This document shows, piece by piece, positions 10,010-21,900 of a stretch of DNA of 64,000 nt. The DNA lies in assembly GCA_030765055.1 (NCBI GenBank), contig CM060953.1, forward strand, positions 185,326,768-185,390,767, given 5' to 3'. Numbering within the stretch: position 1 is the first letter of the stretch; each line of letters opens with the position of its first letter. Below the pieces are notes generated by a model. It made no database searches and was not told where the DNA came from. It saw nothing but the letters and a program-made list of their open reading frames with translations. Both the position numbers and the translations under genes were made by a program. The DNA comes from Mantis religiosa (taxonomy: Eukaryota > Arthropoda > Insecta > Mantodea > Mantidae).

Positions 10010-10440
10010 TACCAGTCTTTCATCAACTTATTTAGTGGTAAAGTTCTACTTGTATTGTTGTATTGTATTGTTGCAGTTCTTACAGACACAGTCCTCCAGA
10101 CATTCTGGCCAATTCTACCATAGAATCCATGGGCAACAAAATATGGGTATAGACGTAAAGCTCGAAGTTTGGCCCCTTCCAGTTTCTGTCTTCATTGTTT
10201 TGGTTTCCATTATTTCTTCCGGAATGTCAGCAGCTTTCTTCTGTCTTTCCTCTAGGATGATTGTATATGCTAATGCTTTCAGTAGTCTGAAGATGTGTCT
10301 TATATCTTCGATGAAGAAGGATTCTTGCATTAGTTTGTAGGTATAGCTGTCGCTTGTGAATTTTGATACAGAGAGAGCTTGTTTCAGGAATCTTGCTTTC
10401 ACTTTCTCCAGCTTCTTGAGGTTATTGACTTTCAAATAAG
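10010..10440 (-). pseudogene. Non-LTR retrotransposon C-terminal fragment
   Basis: Minus strand reads KLEKVKARFLKQALSVSK, then ESFFIEDIRHIFRL and LEERQKKAADIPEE, ending in a Cys-containing stretch (CLEDCVCKNC). This resembles the region after the RT domain of insect non-LTR elements. Stops break it on both sides. Family assignment is by impression only. Confidence 0.45.
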
Positions 10441-11162
10441 GCCATATTAATTTGTGACGGTTATTTCATATTTTTCAAGTATTTAAGAATTTGTTCTGAG
10501 TTGTTCTGGAAATAGTAATTTGTTCAAAATAGAAAATGTGAAATTGGGTAGGCCATGGAATGATACGACGCGAGTTAAATGTTACATAATATTGGTAATT
10601 ACAATAATGCAATTATGTAATGTGGTGACATGGACCAATAAAAGGGAAGTAATTTAATTTTTCTAGAAATACCTTTACTCCGAGACTACATCCAGAGGTA
10701 AGACTCATTGCTCCAGAGCTCCGAGGCATCTACAAGATTTCTACCAGATCATCACCAAAGGTGAGAAACTAATCAGCATCTGCCATCTATCATGTATTTT
10801 GCAATTTTCTGTTTCAAATTGGATGCTATATGTGGGGGCCAGCATGACTTTGAGCTTGAAGAGTTTTATTGCAGTTGTCAGGGATAGGATTTGGAGCTTA
10901 GGGACGTCATATGTGGCTTTCATTACAGCCGCTGCATACTCCTGTATATTTATTGATGATCAGTTGAGATTTTTAAATGAATTCTAAATTATTATGCTGT
11001 AATATTTCTCTAAGATCTTGAGCTTTTCAGAGCTGATGATGAAAAATTAAAACATATATTTTTAATTTCAAATTTTTATAAAGGCTACACAAAAATAAAA
11101 CAACAGTGAGATTAAATATAGGAATTATTTAATAATAAATGTACTTCTGCTGGGGTACTTAC
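10441..11162. other. Unique intron sequence
   Basis: Mctp intron. The minus strand at 10740-10930 has a Cys-containing broken frame that could be an old transposon, but I cannot name it. Confidence 0.5.
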
Positions 11163-11359
11163 AATGTGAATATTTTTTGCCATGAAGGCGTCAGAGTCTT
11201 ATATTCAGTCTGTGTCTGCAATCGAGCATTCACAAGCTCAAGGACACAGAAAGGATCGGACTTTCCACCCAAATCTGCTGCAGCTAATCCTTGTGCTCGG
11301 AAGACCTTCACTGTGAGGTGGCCTACATCTCGCAGGTTTTGTAATGTGTGTATTAATGC
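11163..11359 (-). CDS. Mctp: Mctp internal exon: first half of third C2 domain
   Basis: Exon of 197 bp with acceptor TTGTATAG (right) and donor ATT|GTAAGTACC (left). In phase it reads ALIHTLQNLRDVGHLTVKV, then FRAQGLAAADLGGKSDPFCV and KTLTPSWQKIFT. AADLGGKSDPF is the Ca2+ loop 1 of the third C2 domain. The exon ends two bases into a Phe codon that is completed at 8404. A 13.7-kb intron separates it from the 25-kb exon. Confidence 0.92.
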
Positions 11360-12640
11360 CTATACAAAACAAAAGAAAACACAGCTTAGTCTTATTAATG
11401 TCCAATAGTACAGTAAATAATATATTGTAATTTTAAACTTAGTATGGATTACCACTTTTGCAATTTGTACTTGCTGTGACTGCTTATTTACTTTTCTGTT
11501 TGCTCTCTGGTTTCCGATGGACACCGTTCACATAGAATGTGTAATACAACCTACACATGACATTCTAATGTTCATAATCTTCTCCTTATATCACAGTAAC
11601 AGATTAAATGCAAGTATAAGAAGTTCAACAGTATGCTCATTTGCTTGGAGCCTCAGCAAACCTTATTTCCTCATTTTCCCCATCCCCTACAATTTTCTAT
11701 ACTGAAGAAACAATTTACTATTTGTAGAATGTAATGGATGTTAAGTGTAAAAAAAAATAAAAAAAAAAAAAATAAAAAAAAAAAAAAGAAAAAGGCTACA
11801 AATACTTTTATGAATTAATTTGGAATCACTATTACTAAATTCCTCAAAACATGCATAATTTACATAATATATTAGTTTTACTTATTGGTTTTTAAGTTCT
11901 ATTTTATTATGTTTCTGAGAAAACCCTTAAAGGGAGAGGCTGCATTAGTTTTAACATTCTTTCATGTTTAAGAAAACAAAAAGGCACCAGTACCAAAACT
12001 TTCAGATGTTGCCTATCTTTTGGAGCCTCTAATAAGGAAACTTCGCTTGAATAATTTAAGTTTCACAAAATTTTAATGTGGCTGATTTTTTGGATGCTCA
12101 ACTATAAAAAATAAGAGTTTTATAAAAAAATATTTTAGAAAGTGCTCTGTGATCAGTTGAATGCTTTTATGTTTCATGTTTTAAATAGTCATACATGCTA
12201 GCACTTCGACATTTAAAAACAGCATCATTCTTACTATGCCAAATAGAATTTATAATTCACATGTACCCATTTTCTTCAAGATCTTTATGAAGGAATATAT
12301 GACATATATTCCACCAATGTAAATTTATGAAGGAATATATGACATATATTGCACCAATGTAAATTCAAGTTAGGCTTGATCATCACATAGATAAAAATCA
12401 AAATTCTTTATAACATTCTTAACAAGCATTTAGTTTCCTCAACCTGTTACAAGGCAAATGAATGTGCTTATTGCTCTGAGCTCAAGTGGAAATATTACTG
12501 ACTTACATTTATTAATGGTTTAGTTTGCACAGTTCACAAATACCATACATTATAGAGCAGAGGAAGATAGCTTCAAGAGTTGTGACATATTTCAGCCGGG
12601 AGCAAGGCCTGCAGTGTGTGTGACATCAGGCAAGAGCTGT
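11360..12640. other. Unique intron sequence
   Basis: AT-rich, with A-rich low-complexity sequence at 11749-11793 and the short tandem duplication at 12290. No coding signal. Confidence 0.6.
12290..12366. repeat. Short tandem duplication
   Basis: AAGGAATATATGACATATAT and the following CACCAATGTAAATT occur twice in a row with a period of about 38 bp and one or two mismatches. Confidence 0.8.
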
Positions 12641-12689
12641 GTACTACCAAGTTGCCTATATAAATGGCGCCGTCAGTACAGAATCTGAG

Positions 12690-13025
12690 GGTTCAGTCAA
12701 GTGTAGCACACTCGATGACAACAATGTAGCTGCCACATACCAAATGGAACTGTTAAATGTACAATGTGAAGATTTATTGGAGGACAAATATACAGACAAG
12801 AAAGACTTGGCTGATTTTTACAAGAATGTCCCCCAAACCAGATTTATGAGGTTGTATTCACTTGCCCCATGGACATTGTGTATGTTTGACTCGACATACG
12901 TGTGTGAACATTTTTTTTCTGTTATGAAATTAGCTAAGTCCAAAACCTGAAGTACCTTGTCAGATCATAATCTAACACGCAGCCTTCGATTACAAATTTC
13001 CCAGACATAACGTCCTGACATTAAT
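12690..13025 (+). pseudogene. hAT-type transposase C-terminal remnant
   Basis: Plus frame contains LLEDKYTDKKDLADFYKNVP, then SLAPWTLCMFDSTYVCEHFF, then SVMKLAKSK, then a stop, then STLSDHNLTRSLRLQIS. The STYVCE-FS-MK-KS-R--L-D-HL pattern is the hAT dimerisation region, as in ZBED- and GTF2I-type hAT relatives. A premature stop after KSKT shows that it is broken. Confidence 0.65.
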
Positions 13026-13165
13026 AAACTAGTTAAAGAAAAACGAAACAGAAAGTGTCGGAAAATGTCCACGTAATTTTGTTCTGAATGGGTCTCCTCT
13101 AATTTGCAGAGAAAATTACTTTACGTTTTATTTTATTTACTTTATAACATGCCTGACCTTTATAT

Positions 13166-13563
13166 TGTGACTTTGTGGGTTTGTAGAATTAAAAGTCCAA
13201 TTTGCAGAAATTCAAGATGTTCTTTATTTGCGTAGAGATACACTCTGTTCAATCCTTACGTAACAGAATTACATCACATACACACAGTCTACCGAGATCA
13301 CAACAAACGTTCTGATTACCTCTATTTACAACACTCTTGTTACACAACATCTGTTCATGACTGACTCTTGACGAGTCGTCGCCTTCTTAAATACCTCACT
13401 GATAAATTCGAGACTGTTCCAGAACAATAAAGAAACCGAATATTCTATCACCTTCCAGAAGTGTAACTTAATCTATGCTGGCAAGTCCTTTATCTCAGCT
13501 ATCTTTATTTGCCGGCTCTTTGTGTACACAAGCCGCGCTATCGTAGAAAACGGCTTCGTGACA
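13166..13563 (-). mobile_element. Solo LTR 3
   Basis: Minus orientation: begins TGTCACGAAGCC (right end) and ends CCCACAAAGTCACA (left end). The flanks are ATAT at 13162-13165 and 13564-13567, a 4-bp target duplication. The end sequence is shared with the LTRs at 37879 and 50299. No internal retroviral-type coding sequence adjoins it. Confidence 0.85.
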
Positions 13564-13979
13564 ATATAAACTAGGAGTTGAATTTTTATATATTTTCTCA
13601 TAGCACAGAGCTAAAATGTAATTGTTTATAACCTGTGACCAATTGTGTAGTTAAAGCAGTCAGCATTAATATTACAACACCCAAGATGTGAGTTGTACAT
13701 ATTATTAATACCCAATATGTTTCCTTTCGTACGCTTTTGGAACCCCAACACATCAAACTGTTTCCTTCCTCTTGGGCAGCAGAAATCAGCACAGTGACGT
13801 CACACGCTAACCTGCCTTTCATTCAGGAGCAAATTTGGCGGTTAGACCTGATGGAACTGATGTCACACCTCTACTGCCTGTCTTCCCCTGCTATAGAGCA
13901 TACATTTCTACCTCTCTTGTAGAAATGCCATGCTAATTTTCCAGCATAAATTTGTTGTAGATTAAAAAAGGGGTTAAAT

Positions 13980-14565
13980 TGAGGTGGACTGGACTGAACT
14001 GGACTATGCAGCAGAGGGGATGTGGCACGGAGGTCCAAACTTGGTCTATTCTACCTATTCCCCCAAGTGAGGCACCCCTGGGAGGAGGGATGAGGCGAGA
14101 GGAGAGAGAGAGAGTAACTGTCCCAAGGAGCCACGACAGTGCAGGAGGTAGGATCCCTACAACTGACCAGTTGGGAACTTCCTGGCAGGCCAGTACAATT
14201 GGCATCCCACTCTACTGTGGTGCGGATATGGCCCCACCAGATCATGTTTGGAAGCCGGAGACCGTCCTATCAGAGGAGGAAGTTTTACCAAGAGCATATC
14301 ATCCTGTCAAGCAGCGCCGAGGCACTACCGACATTTCTACTCTAAAACAGACCACCAGATGAAAGATGATGTGAAATGATAATGTAGATGAAATGGAGGG
14401 ACAGGAAATTCGGGGGATGTAATTAACTATCCAGCATTCGCCTGGCGACCTGGAAAAATCCCCAAAGGAACTCATATGTCAGTTAGGTTTACCACAGGAA
14501 TCTAACTGGACCTCCTGAATGGGGCCACAGACAAAACTGCCTGAGCCATCCCGCTTGGAAAATTA
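13980..14565 (-). repeat. SINE family E, copy E1
   Basis: From the right, the head reads GATGGCTCAGGCAGTTTTGTC and GGAGGTCCAGTTAGATTCC (A- and B-box-like). The body with ATCCCCCGAATTTCCTGTCC follows. The left 400 bp (with GGGATGTGGCACGGAGGTCC) is shared with 42370. The reading frames across it are not conserved between the two copies, so it is non-coding. Confidence 0.6.
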
Positions 14566-14603
14566 AGGTGGCAATAGTGATTTTGCACATTTTATCCATT
14601 TTC

Positions 14604-15525
14604 TACGAGGGCTGTTCAATAAAGAATGATCATAATTTTTTTACGGTCATAATTTTTAGCACTAAAATTCAATCTTATTATATTCTGTTAGCTTAATGTG
14701 AAACAAACACGCTGTCGTAGTTTCATTGTTGGTACTCCTGGTTCCCGTCTGTGAGAACCAGGCAAGTTCAGACATATTCAGTATCGCCTACCGCTGCAAT
14801 GGAGGTAACATGCAGTTAAAGTTAATGTTAGAGGAAGACCCGGAGATTCTTTTAAACGTAATCACTGCTGATGAAACTTGGCTACATCATTTTGATCCAG
14901 AGAGCAAACAGCAAAGCTCAGTGTGGAAATCTCCTTCATCACCAACCCCCAAAAAAGCAAAAGTGGTTGCTTCTGCTGGGAAAGTTATGGTCATCACATT
15001 CTTTGATATTCATGGAATGTTTTATCAGCATGTTGTACCTGCACACACATCAGTAACTGGACAATACTACAGGGATGTCCTGAAAACATTACAAGTCCAT
15101 ATCAGGCGCAAAAGACCACATTTCCGTGAAGTAGGCTGGATGCTGCCCCACAAAAATGCGCGGCCTCATATTGCCAATATTGTTGCTGAATATCTTGCAA
15201 AAATCAATGTGAAGTACATTCCTCAACCTCCCTATAGTCCGGATTTAGCCCCATGTGACTTTTTTCTATTCCATAACTTGAAGAAACGCCTTTGTGGGAG
15301 GCATTATCCATCATCAGAATCAGTGGTAAAGGCTGCAGAGGCGATTTTGAAGGACCTCTCAAAAAATGGTTTTGAGCATGTCTTTGAAGACTGGCAGAAA
15401 CGCTGGGAAAAGTGCATCGCATTCAGGGGAGACTATTTTGAGAAGGACCATGAAATTTATGAGGATGAGTAAAGGTAAGTTGTCAAAAAAAAATTGCGAT
15501 CATTCTTTATTGAACAGCCCTCGTA
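14604..15525 (+). mobile_element. Mariner transposon, internally deleted
   Basis: Near-perfect inverted ends TACGAGGGCTGTTCAATAAA at both termini, with TA duplications at 14604 and 15524. Length is about 920 bp against about 1.3 kb for full mariners. The first part of the transposase (both HTH motifs) is missing, so the element cannot be autonomous. Confidence 0.9.
14726..15472 (+). pseudogene. Mariner transposase, catalytic part only
   Basis: 248-codon open frame. The catalytic core is nearly complete: ADETWLHHFDPES (first Asp), then the region of the second Asp, which reads LPHKNARPHI where the family has HDNARPH, so the catalytic residue is replaced by Lys. Then PPYSPDLAPCDFFLF (third Asp of D,D34D). 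It ends EKDHEIYEDE, at the normal C terminus. The lost N-terminal DNA-binding domain and the Lys substitution argue that it is dead despite the long frame. Confidence 0.9.
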
Positions 15526-16683
15526 TTTTATTAATAGAATGTCAACGAATCTTAATATAAAATCCAGTTCAGAGTGCATTAAATTTTCAAAATAACAATC
15601 TTGAATCTCATTATTTTCATCAAAAGCTATTTTTAAAAGGATCCTCTGCTATCCTAAGAGAAAATCTGGCAGAAACATCCAAAAGAATGAATGTGTCTGT
15701 GAACTTGCAATATTTTCTACAAGTGTGTGAACTTAATTTTTCTCAATTTAACCCCTGCAATAAATAACTGTGCTAATTACAGGAAAAGCAAAAGCAAATT
15801 TTGAAGTTATCTACACATGCAAAAAACAGATAGACCAGGTGAGGAAGAAATTATTAATCATTGCTAAAAATGTTTAAGATTTTTGTTACATTAAAAATCA
15901 TAACTTAGAGAAGAAAGTTTAATTTGTTAATATTGCTTTGTTAAATTAGTTTGATCCCAAAGCTCATAAGAGTTAGTATTTAGTTGCTGTAAAGATAATA
16001 TTCCACTGTCTCTAATGGAAATATTCTCAAAGTTAAATGTTAAAAATTTAAGAGCCAAATAAAAATATTTCCGAATCAGGCTGTGCCTGGTAGTTACCTC
16101 TTGTGGTCCAATGTGGTACCACGTATTACATACTGTTGCATAATCCGACCATGAAGGACTGGAAGTGCTCTAGTACAAAAACAAAAAAAGCACTACTTGA
16201 GGAAATCTTTGTGAGATATTTAATCTCTTCCACACCAAGTCAGTGAGCATGTGTGTAAGGTGGGTGTAAAGGCAGAACAACTTCTATTACATGAAAAGAA
16301 GAAAAAAAAAAGAAAAATGGAAACAAAACATCAGCCATGGATCTTTAGTATACAGTGCCATTAGTCACAATTTTATAAACATGATACACATGTCTCTTAA
16401 ACCAATCTATTTCACAATGAGTTGTAATAGTATGTGGAAAATCAATTTGCAAAACATTGTAGAGTAGAAAAACAGTACTGAATAAAATGTGTAGTGTTTA
16501 ATGCTTACTTTTACTAATATGGCACCGCAGGTGGCAAAAAAAAACAAAAACAGAAAAACAGTAGTACAATAAACATTTTCATGTTCTGCGTTTGGGGTTG
16601 CAGTTACAGTACAACAGGAGTACTGCATAAATTTAATTGAAAACTGTTTTTAGAAACAACTCCACATTTCAATCCAAATGAAA
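15526..16683. other. Unique intron sequence
   Basis: Mctp intron with purine-rich runs near 16298. No gene or known repeat seen. Confidence 0.6.
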
Positions 16684-17356
16684 TATGAGGTAGGTCCAGA
16701 AAGTAAGTTCTGTTTGGTAACAAAATTAAATTGTGTACAGATATAGAAAAAATATTTATTGCACAAAATTCTACAACTCTTAAACTACTTTTCCACATAA
16801 CTGCTGAAATTTTGCAGGCATTTGTCATAGCGAGGCACAAGTTTTTGTATACCTTCTTCACAGAAGTTTTCTACCTGTGTCTTCAACCAGTTGGAAACAT
16901 TTTCTTTCAGCTCTTCATCATTGTTGAAGTGTTGACCACCAAGGAAAGATTTGAGATGCAAAAACAGATGAAAGTCGCTAGGAGCGAGGTCAGGGCTGTA
17001 CGAGGGGTGGTCAAACACGTCCCAGCCAAATCACTATTGGATGTTTTTCGTCGCATTTGCAGTGTGTGTTCGTGCGTTGTCGTGAAGAAACACAACACTT
17101 TTTGACAGCCGATAAATTTCAGTTGGTTTCACTTCTCTAGCATTCAGAAAACGAATAACAGATCTGATTTCACAAGCGGCGGGATTTTCAATCAACACCG
17201 ACATTGTAAACAAGCACAACAAAGCATGTGTGGCTGACAGCGATCTCACAATGGCGCACGTTTCTTCTCCTTGATACAGAGCATGTGTGGAGCTGCAATC
17301 GCAGCGCTGCAACGGAGATAAATTGTACAGAACTAACTTTCTGGATGCCCCTTGTA
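16684..17356 (-). mobile_element. Deletion-derivative mariner, copy 1
   Basis: 673-bp element with inverted ends (CCAGAAAGT near the left, ACTTTCTGG near the right) and TA flanks. Minus strand encodes the transposase start (MSVLIENPAACEIRSVIRFL, then VKPTEIYRLSK) fused directly to VFLHDNARTH and the C-terminal SYSPDLAPSDFHLFLHLKSF. About half the gene is missing at the same junction as in 39365-40047, so this is a small non-autonomous family. Confidence 0.85.
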
Positions 17357-17429
17357 TAACTCACATAAAAAGTATGTATATACTGTCTCAACGAATAAGA
17401 AAGTCCCTGAGATAAAAGTTATTCTGTTA

Positions 17430-17495
17430 TTCTGTGAATAAACAGTGTGAGTGAAGCAATGTGTCAATATCTTCTCGATTCACTTTTGTACTAAA
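17430..17495 (+). mobile_element. PLE family 4, 3'-terminal fragment
   Basis: AAACAGTGTGAGTGAAGCAA and CTTCTCGATTCACTTTTGTA also occur at 35160-35262, 43262-43360 and 53830-53880, where they lie just outside PLE ribozyme motifs. Only the last 65 bp are present here. Confidence 0.5.
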
Positions 17496-17649
17496 TGTTA
17501 TTTTACTTACTGACTTATTGCTAGAAGTGCAAATGATTACTTTTTTGTAAAATAATATTATGGGCTCGTTTATTTTTGCAAAAGCACAAATTTCATTTAT
17601 TCTTCAGTTTTAAGATTTTTATATCTTATTTATGTTCGCATATGAACTA

Positions 17650-18545
17650 TGGTCCTAGCTTGTCTGCCTCATATTCAATAGGTCCCGAGTTCAAATTTTG
17701 CCCAGGTGAATTATATGGATGAGGTATTTTCTGGTTGTCCTTTGTCCTGAAAGATGAATGTTGGATAATTCTAAGTTCTATGGAGCCTGGGCTCATTTGA
17801 ACATCATCTCATTCATCATACGATATGACTTAACGTTGGAGGTTTTTCCTTATCCTGAAAGATGAACGTTGGGTAACTCAAAGTTCTATGGACCCTGGGC
17901 TCATTTGAATATAATTTCATTTATCATCCGATATGACTTAACATTGGAAGATTTTTCTTATCCTGAAAGACAAATGACTGGTAACTCTAAGGTTTATGTA
18001 CCTTGCACTCATTTGAACATCATTTCATTCATCATCTGATATGACTTAAAGTTAAAGGTTTGCCCTTATCTTGAAAGACAAATGTCTAGTAACTCTAAGG
18101 TCATGTACCCTGTACTCATTTGAACATCATTCCATTCATTGTCCAATATGAGTTAATGTTGGAGCTTTTCCTTTATCCTGAATGATGAATGTCAGGTAAC
18201 TCTAAGGTCATGTACCATGTACTCATTTGAACATCATTTCATTCATCGTCCAGGACTTAACGCTGGAGGTTTTCCCTTATCCTGAAAGACAAATGTCTGG
18301 TAACTCTAAGGTCATGTACCCTGTACTCATTTGAACATCATTTCATTCATCGTCCAATATGACTTAATGTTGGAGGTTTTCTCTTATCCTGAAAGACAAA
18401 TGTCTGGTAACTCTAAGATCATGTACCCTGTACTCATTTGAACATCATTTCATTCATCGTCCTATATGACTTAATGTTGGAGGTTTTTCCTTATACTGAA
18501 AGGTGAATGTTGGGTATCTCTAAGTTCTATGGACCCTGAACTTAT
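17650..18545 (+). repeat. SINE family A, copy A4, with eightfold tandem body
   Basis: Starts with a decayed tRNA-like head (GTCTGCCTCATATTC, GGTCCCGAGTTCAAAT). The body unit that begins TTATCCTGAAAG and ends ATATGACTTAA is repeated head to tail about eight times, at 17738, 17851, 17961, 18069, 18175, 18281, 18387 and 18493. Periods are 106-113 bp. Other copies of the SINE carry one body unit. Confidence 0.85.
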
Positions 18546-19888
18546 TGGTGCATCATTTAACATTTCTTAAAAGTCAACTGCCTTGAATATATTTAGGATG
18601 AATCCCATTGTTTGCTACTCATTTAAGTATACAAGCATATCCCTTTTTCCTATTTCTATAAATTCAAGAAACCTTAAATATGTTTATTCAGCGAGAGAGC
18701 AAATACAGACTTTTTAGCTAAATGCAAAATTCACTCCAGTGGCTGAAAGAGCAAAAAATGTTATTTAGAACACGAATGTAATCTTTACTGTGGACACATA
18801 AGCTTTAAAAGTTTCATGCAGTTGCAAGATATATCTTGAAACGTTACTACATTATGTGATAGTAATAGTAATATTTTACTTATACTACAGAATATTTAGT
18901 AATGTTAACTAATACATAATGCAAAGTTCCATGGCTCATGCTCCATTCATGTTACAGTTTTTAGCCATTCTTCACACAATTCATTACTGAAATATTTCTT
19001 TAAAAATATAACCAGAAGTTATTTCCAGGCTCGGACAGTCAACACTTCAGATGCTACGCAAACTTTTCCAAGGAGACTACAACTGTGCCACTGTAGATGT
19101 TCACCACAGTTGTAGACGAAACATCTTGATATTCTAACTCCAGCAGACCATGGCATAACAGCTTGGGAATAACTTCTAGTTATATTGATTCTAGTTGTGT
19201 AAGTCTACGCTTTCTCATTCCTTTGTAAGTTAGATATAGATATAAGTTGTATGTAGAGGTGTACAAATAGTCTAAGCAGTAATAAGGTAAAGTAAATGAT
19301 CCTTGTACACAGTGCATTCCCTTCTGATATGCCAGGCAGTGAAGAGCCTGAAAGACTGATTGTTCTTCAATCTAGGGATTAAACATTTTTAGGGCTATGA
19401 ATACAAAATAACCCAAATAGGAAACACATCTCAATAATTTGAAAAAAAAAAAAAAAAAAAAAAAACTACAATAACCTAACTATATTACAGATATAAAAAT
19501 ATTAACCCATTATCTAATAACTACTGTGCAAATAATTAGCTACATATACTGCTCTTCTTCTAATTCCTAAGCCAGTTTTTATATCTCTGTCACTTGCAGT
19601 TTAGCATAACTGATTCAAATAGATTGTTAAATCAAAATGAAATGAATTAACCATCCATTCACATTCAAACTTCATGAACTCAAATTGCAGCAATTACAGT
19701 TGAATGTACTTATGGTAAAGAATGGGGAGGGCCCACGTAAAATAACTGGTGTGATGAAAGTGAAATAAAGTTTTTATTTATGGAGCTCTTTAACTGTTAT
19801 GGTTCTTCAATCTATACTGGGCAAGAAACATTGATTAATTTTGTTCAATATCAGATCTTGACATTCTTAAAAAAAATAAAAATAAATA
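18546..19888. other. Mostly unique intron sequence
   Basis: Contains an A-run at 19442-19464. At 19085-19140 CTGTAGATG...GACGAAACATC has the outline of a hammerhead core, but helix I and helix III are poor. Confidence 0.45.
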
Positions 19889-20490
19889 AATCCTTGCGTG
19901 ACAGCCCTAAAGGGCCAAGGTCTAACAACCCAACTGTCGGCTTCAAGCCCAGTTACGCAAGGTAGAGGTGGGTGATCATCCAACCGATACAGGGAGGAGA
20001 TGTGGTCAACATCTTGGCATCCCCCAGCTGGAATGTTGGTTTTCGTGATTACGGATGCTTACCTAGAGTAAGCTTCTCACTTTCCTCACGATGCTGAGTG
20101 GGCACCGGCCCTAAACCCAGAACTCAAAATCCGCACCCCATGGGCGGGATCGAACCCGGAAATCCTCCCGTGGCTAGGGACCAAGGCATGCTGCCTTAGC
20201 CCACTACGACGGCTGCACCGTGGCTCAGTGGTTAGACCGCTTGGCTCTCACCAAGGCTGCCTGGGTTCGATCCCAGGCGACCGCAAAGTGAGATTTGTAG
20301 TGGACAACATGGCGCTGGGTCGGGTTTTCTCCGGGATCTCCGGTTTCCCCCGCCATCTCATTCCACCAGTGCTCCATCTTCAACTCATGTATCATCAGTG
20401 TCATCGCCTGTGGTGACGTATGTAGTAAAAGTGGGCGTTAAACACTACACATTTCACACATTAGCCCGCTACGCCACAGCGCAGGAACTT
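19889..20490 (-). repeat. SINE family C, split by SINE B2
   Basis: Minus-oriented SINE: the head near 20210 reads GTAGTGGGCTAAGGCAGCAT with a B box GGGTTCGATCCCGCCC at about 20140-20155. The tail end at 19889 is A-rich on the other strand. SINE B2 sits in the 5' head, and the interrupted head resumes at 20461-20490. Confidence 0.7.
20210..20460 (+). repeat. SINE family B, copy B2
   Basis: CCGTGGCTCAGTGGTTAGAC, then GGGTTCGATCCCAGGCGACC, then the family body (AAAGTGAGATTTG, GGGTTTTCTCCGGGATCTCC) to CGTTAAACACTACACATTTC. Flanks TTAGCCCACTACG (20196) and TTAGCCCGCTACG (20461) are the target duplication, with one mismatch. Confidence 0.85.
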
Positions 20491-20574
20491 GACATTCTTT
20501 AACATACCATAAATCTGACATGGAACCACTAGCTTTACTTCCCTTCCAAAGAAAGCCATTCTAAATATTTTATG

Positions 20575-20660
20575 CCCAAAAAATCCATTACCCTTCATTA
20601 GTTTTGAACCTGTGACCTCGGGAACTAAGGTCTAGCTATTACCTCTGCACCACAGAGAAT
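20575..20660 (-). repeat. tRNA-like SINE head fragment
   Basis: Minus strand TGTGGTGCAGAGGTAATAGC resembles an A box and CACAGGTTCAAAAC a B box, 45 bases apart. No body could be matched. Confidence 0.4.
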
Positions 20661-20789
20661 AACAGAGTGTGATGCCACATATGAATAATGATTAGGTTAT
20701 ATTAATTGTAATTGTATGGATTTTACTTTTTGTTCTTTACATAAAAACTCAAGCTAGTTACAGTGAAGCAACTTATTTTATATTATATA

Positions 20790-21110
20790 AATATATTATA
20801 TTCTGGTATTTATAGGAAATCTACTCATATCAATAATTACATAAAAAATAAAAGTTTTAATCCTTTTTCACATAAATTTGCTGTTTTTAATATTTTTATT
20901 TATAGATTAATATACTCCTGAATAAAGAAAAAAAATTGAAAAATTTAAATATAAAAAAACTGTTAATGATATTTGTACCCTTTAAAAAATAAAAGACAAT
21001 TATAATTTTAAAAAATTTACTTACATCCTTGGTTAATGAACATTTTCAAATTTTTTTTAAAGAGTTTGGTACAGCTTTAGTTCCTAAAATAAATATGGAT
21101 TCAAATTCCA
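20790..21110 (+). mobile_element. PLE family 1, RT fragment
   Basis: Reads SGIYRKSTHINNYIKNKSFN, then PFSHKFAVFN, then frameshifted pieces equivalent to those at 5161-5500. It lacks the YxDD box and the nuclease. Confidence 0.65.
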
Positions 21111-21112
21111 AT

Positions 21113-21440
21113 GTGTATTCCAATGTGTAAGGATTATGATACAATGAAACACAAAATTAATATAATTTTGAGTCGAACTAGTACTCAATGCTCCACTTAT
21201 TGCTGGTATTTACCTAGAACACATTTCGTTAGGATCTTCCTAACATCATCAGCTGTTGTTAACTAATAGATGTTGTATGTGTTTGGAGGAATTTAGTAAG
21301 AGTGACGTCAAAATTAATCTCAGAAACTATTTGTAGTTGGTTTATTAATACTCGTCACTTACTTGTTTATATTTATGAGAGACTAGTTTCAAAGACATTC
21401 GTCTCTACGAAAACTAAACTATAGATGTTTGAATACTAGT
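21113..21440 (-). mobile_element. PLE family 2, 3'-end copy
   Basis: Inverse of the 3' end at 49540-49690 (GATGTTAGGAAGATCCTAA, GGTAAATACCAGCAATAA), with a hammerhead-like motif. It continues to the right into TAATAAACCAACTACAAATAG, which matches the PLE end at 21905. It is therefore a chimera or nested pair of PLE ends. Confidence 0.65.
21213..21258 (-). ncRNA. Hammerhead-ribozyme-like motif
   Basis: CAG|CTGATGA (21252-21246), U, helix II GTTAGGA/TCCTAAC (perfect 7 bp), GAAA (21227-21224), short helix III, cleavage triplet GTT, then CTA. It is the best helix II in the window. Confidence 0.65.
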
Positions 21441-21900
21441 ATGTGGTAGCAAAAGTAAAAATCATTGCTTCCTTTAAAAAGCTTGTGTAAGCATAATCAA
21501 CATATGTTTATTACACATTATTTTTCAATAAACCATAAGTTCTGAGCTACCTATGGCACACGAGTACTAATGACTACCTAACTCATTCATTGCTAAGAAA
21601 CATTAAAGCAGGTGACAGAGTTGGGCTTTCCCTAAGCTCGCAAATTGGATATTGAAACAGTTAAGATACTGTTCTTACACAGGTTGTTTCAAAATGGCAC
21701 CGAACGATTATAGCCATTGCATTGTTTATAACTTAACTAGTCCGAAATTCGGTGTCGCAGCTTCGAAGTTCTGTTAGGTATAATGTTATTCAGCATTAAA
21801 TATTACTTGATTTTGTGATTAGGCAGTGCAGTAACCACTGGTGTGTGAACCTCAAAAGTTGTTATTGGGATGCACCAGCCACAAAAACAAAAACATTACT

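Noticed and set aside
11022..11055. GAGCTGATGATGAAAAATTAAAAC as a hammerhead
   Set aside because: There is no helix II between the CTGATGA and the A-rich part.
17738..18545. CRISPR-like regular repeats
   Set aside because: Units are contiguous, imperfect copies of a SINE body with no unique spacers, in a eukaryotic intron.
20213..20290. Possible true tRNA gene
   Set aside because: The tRNA-like sequence is followed by a conserved body shared with 5740, 40146 and 63735 and has target duplications, so it is a SINE head. The same applies to the D-repeat heads.
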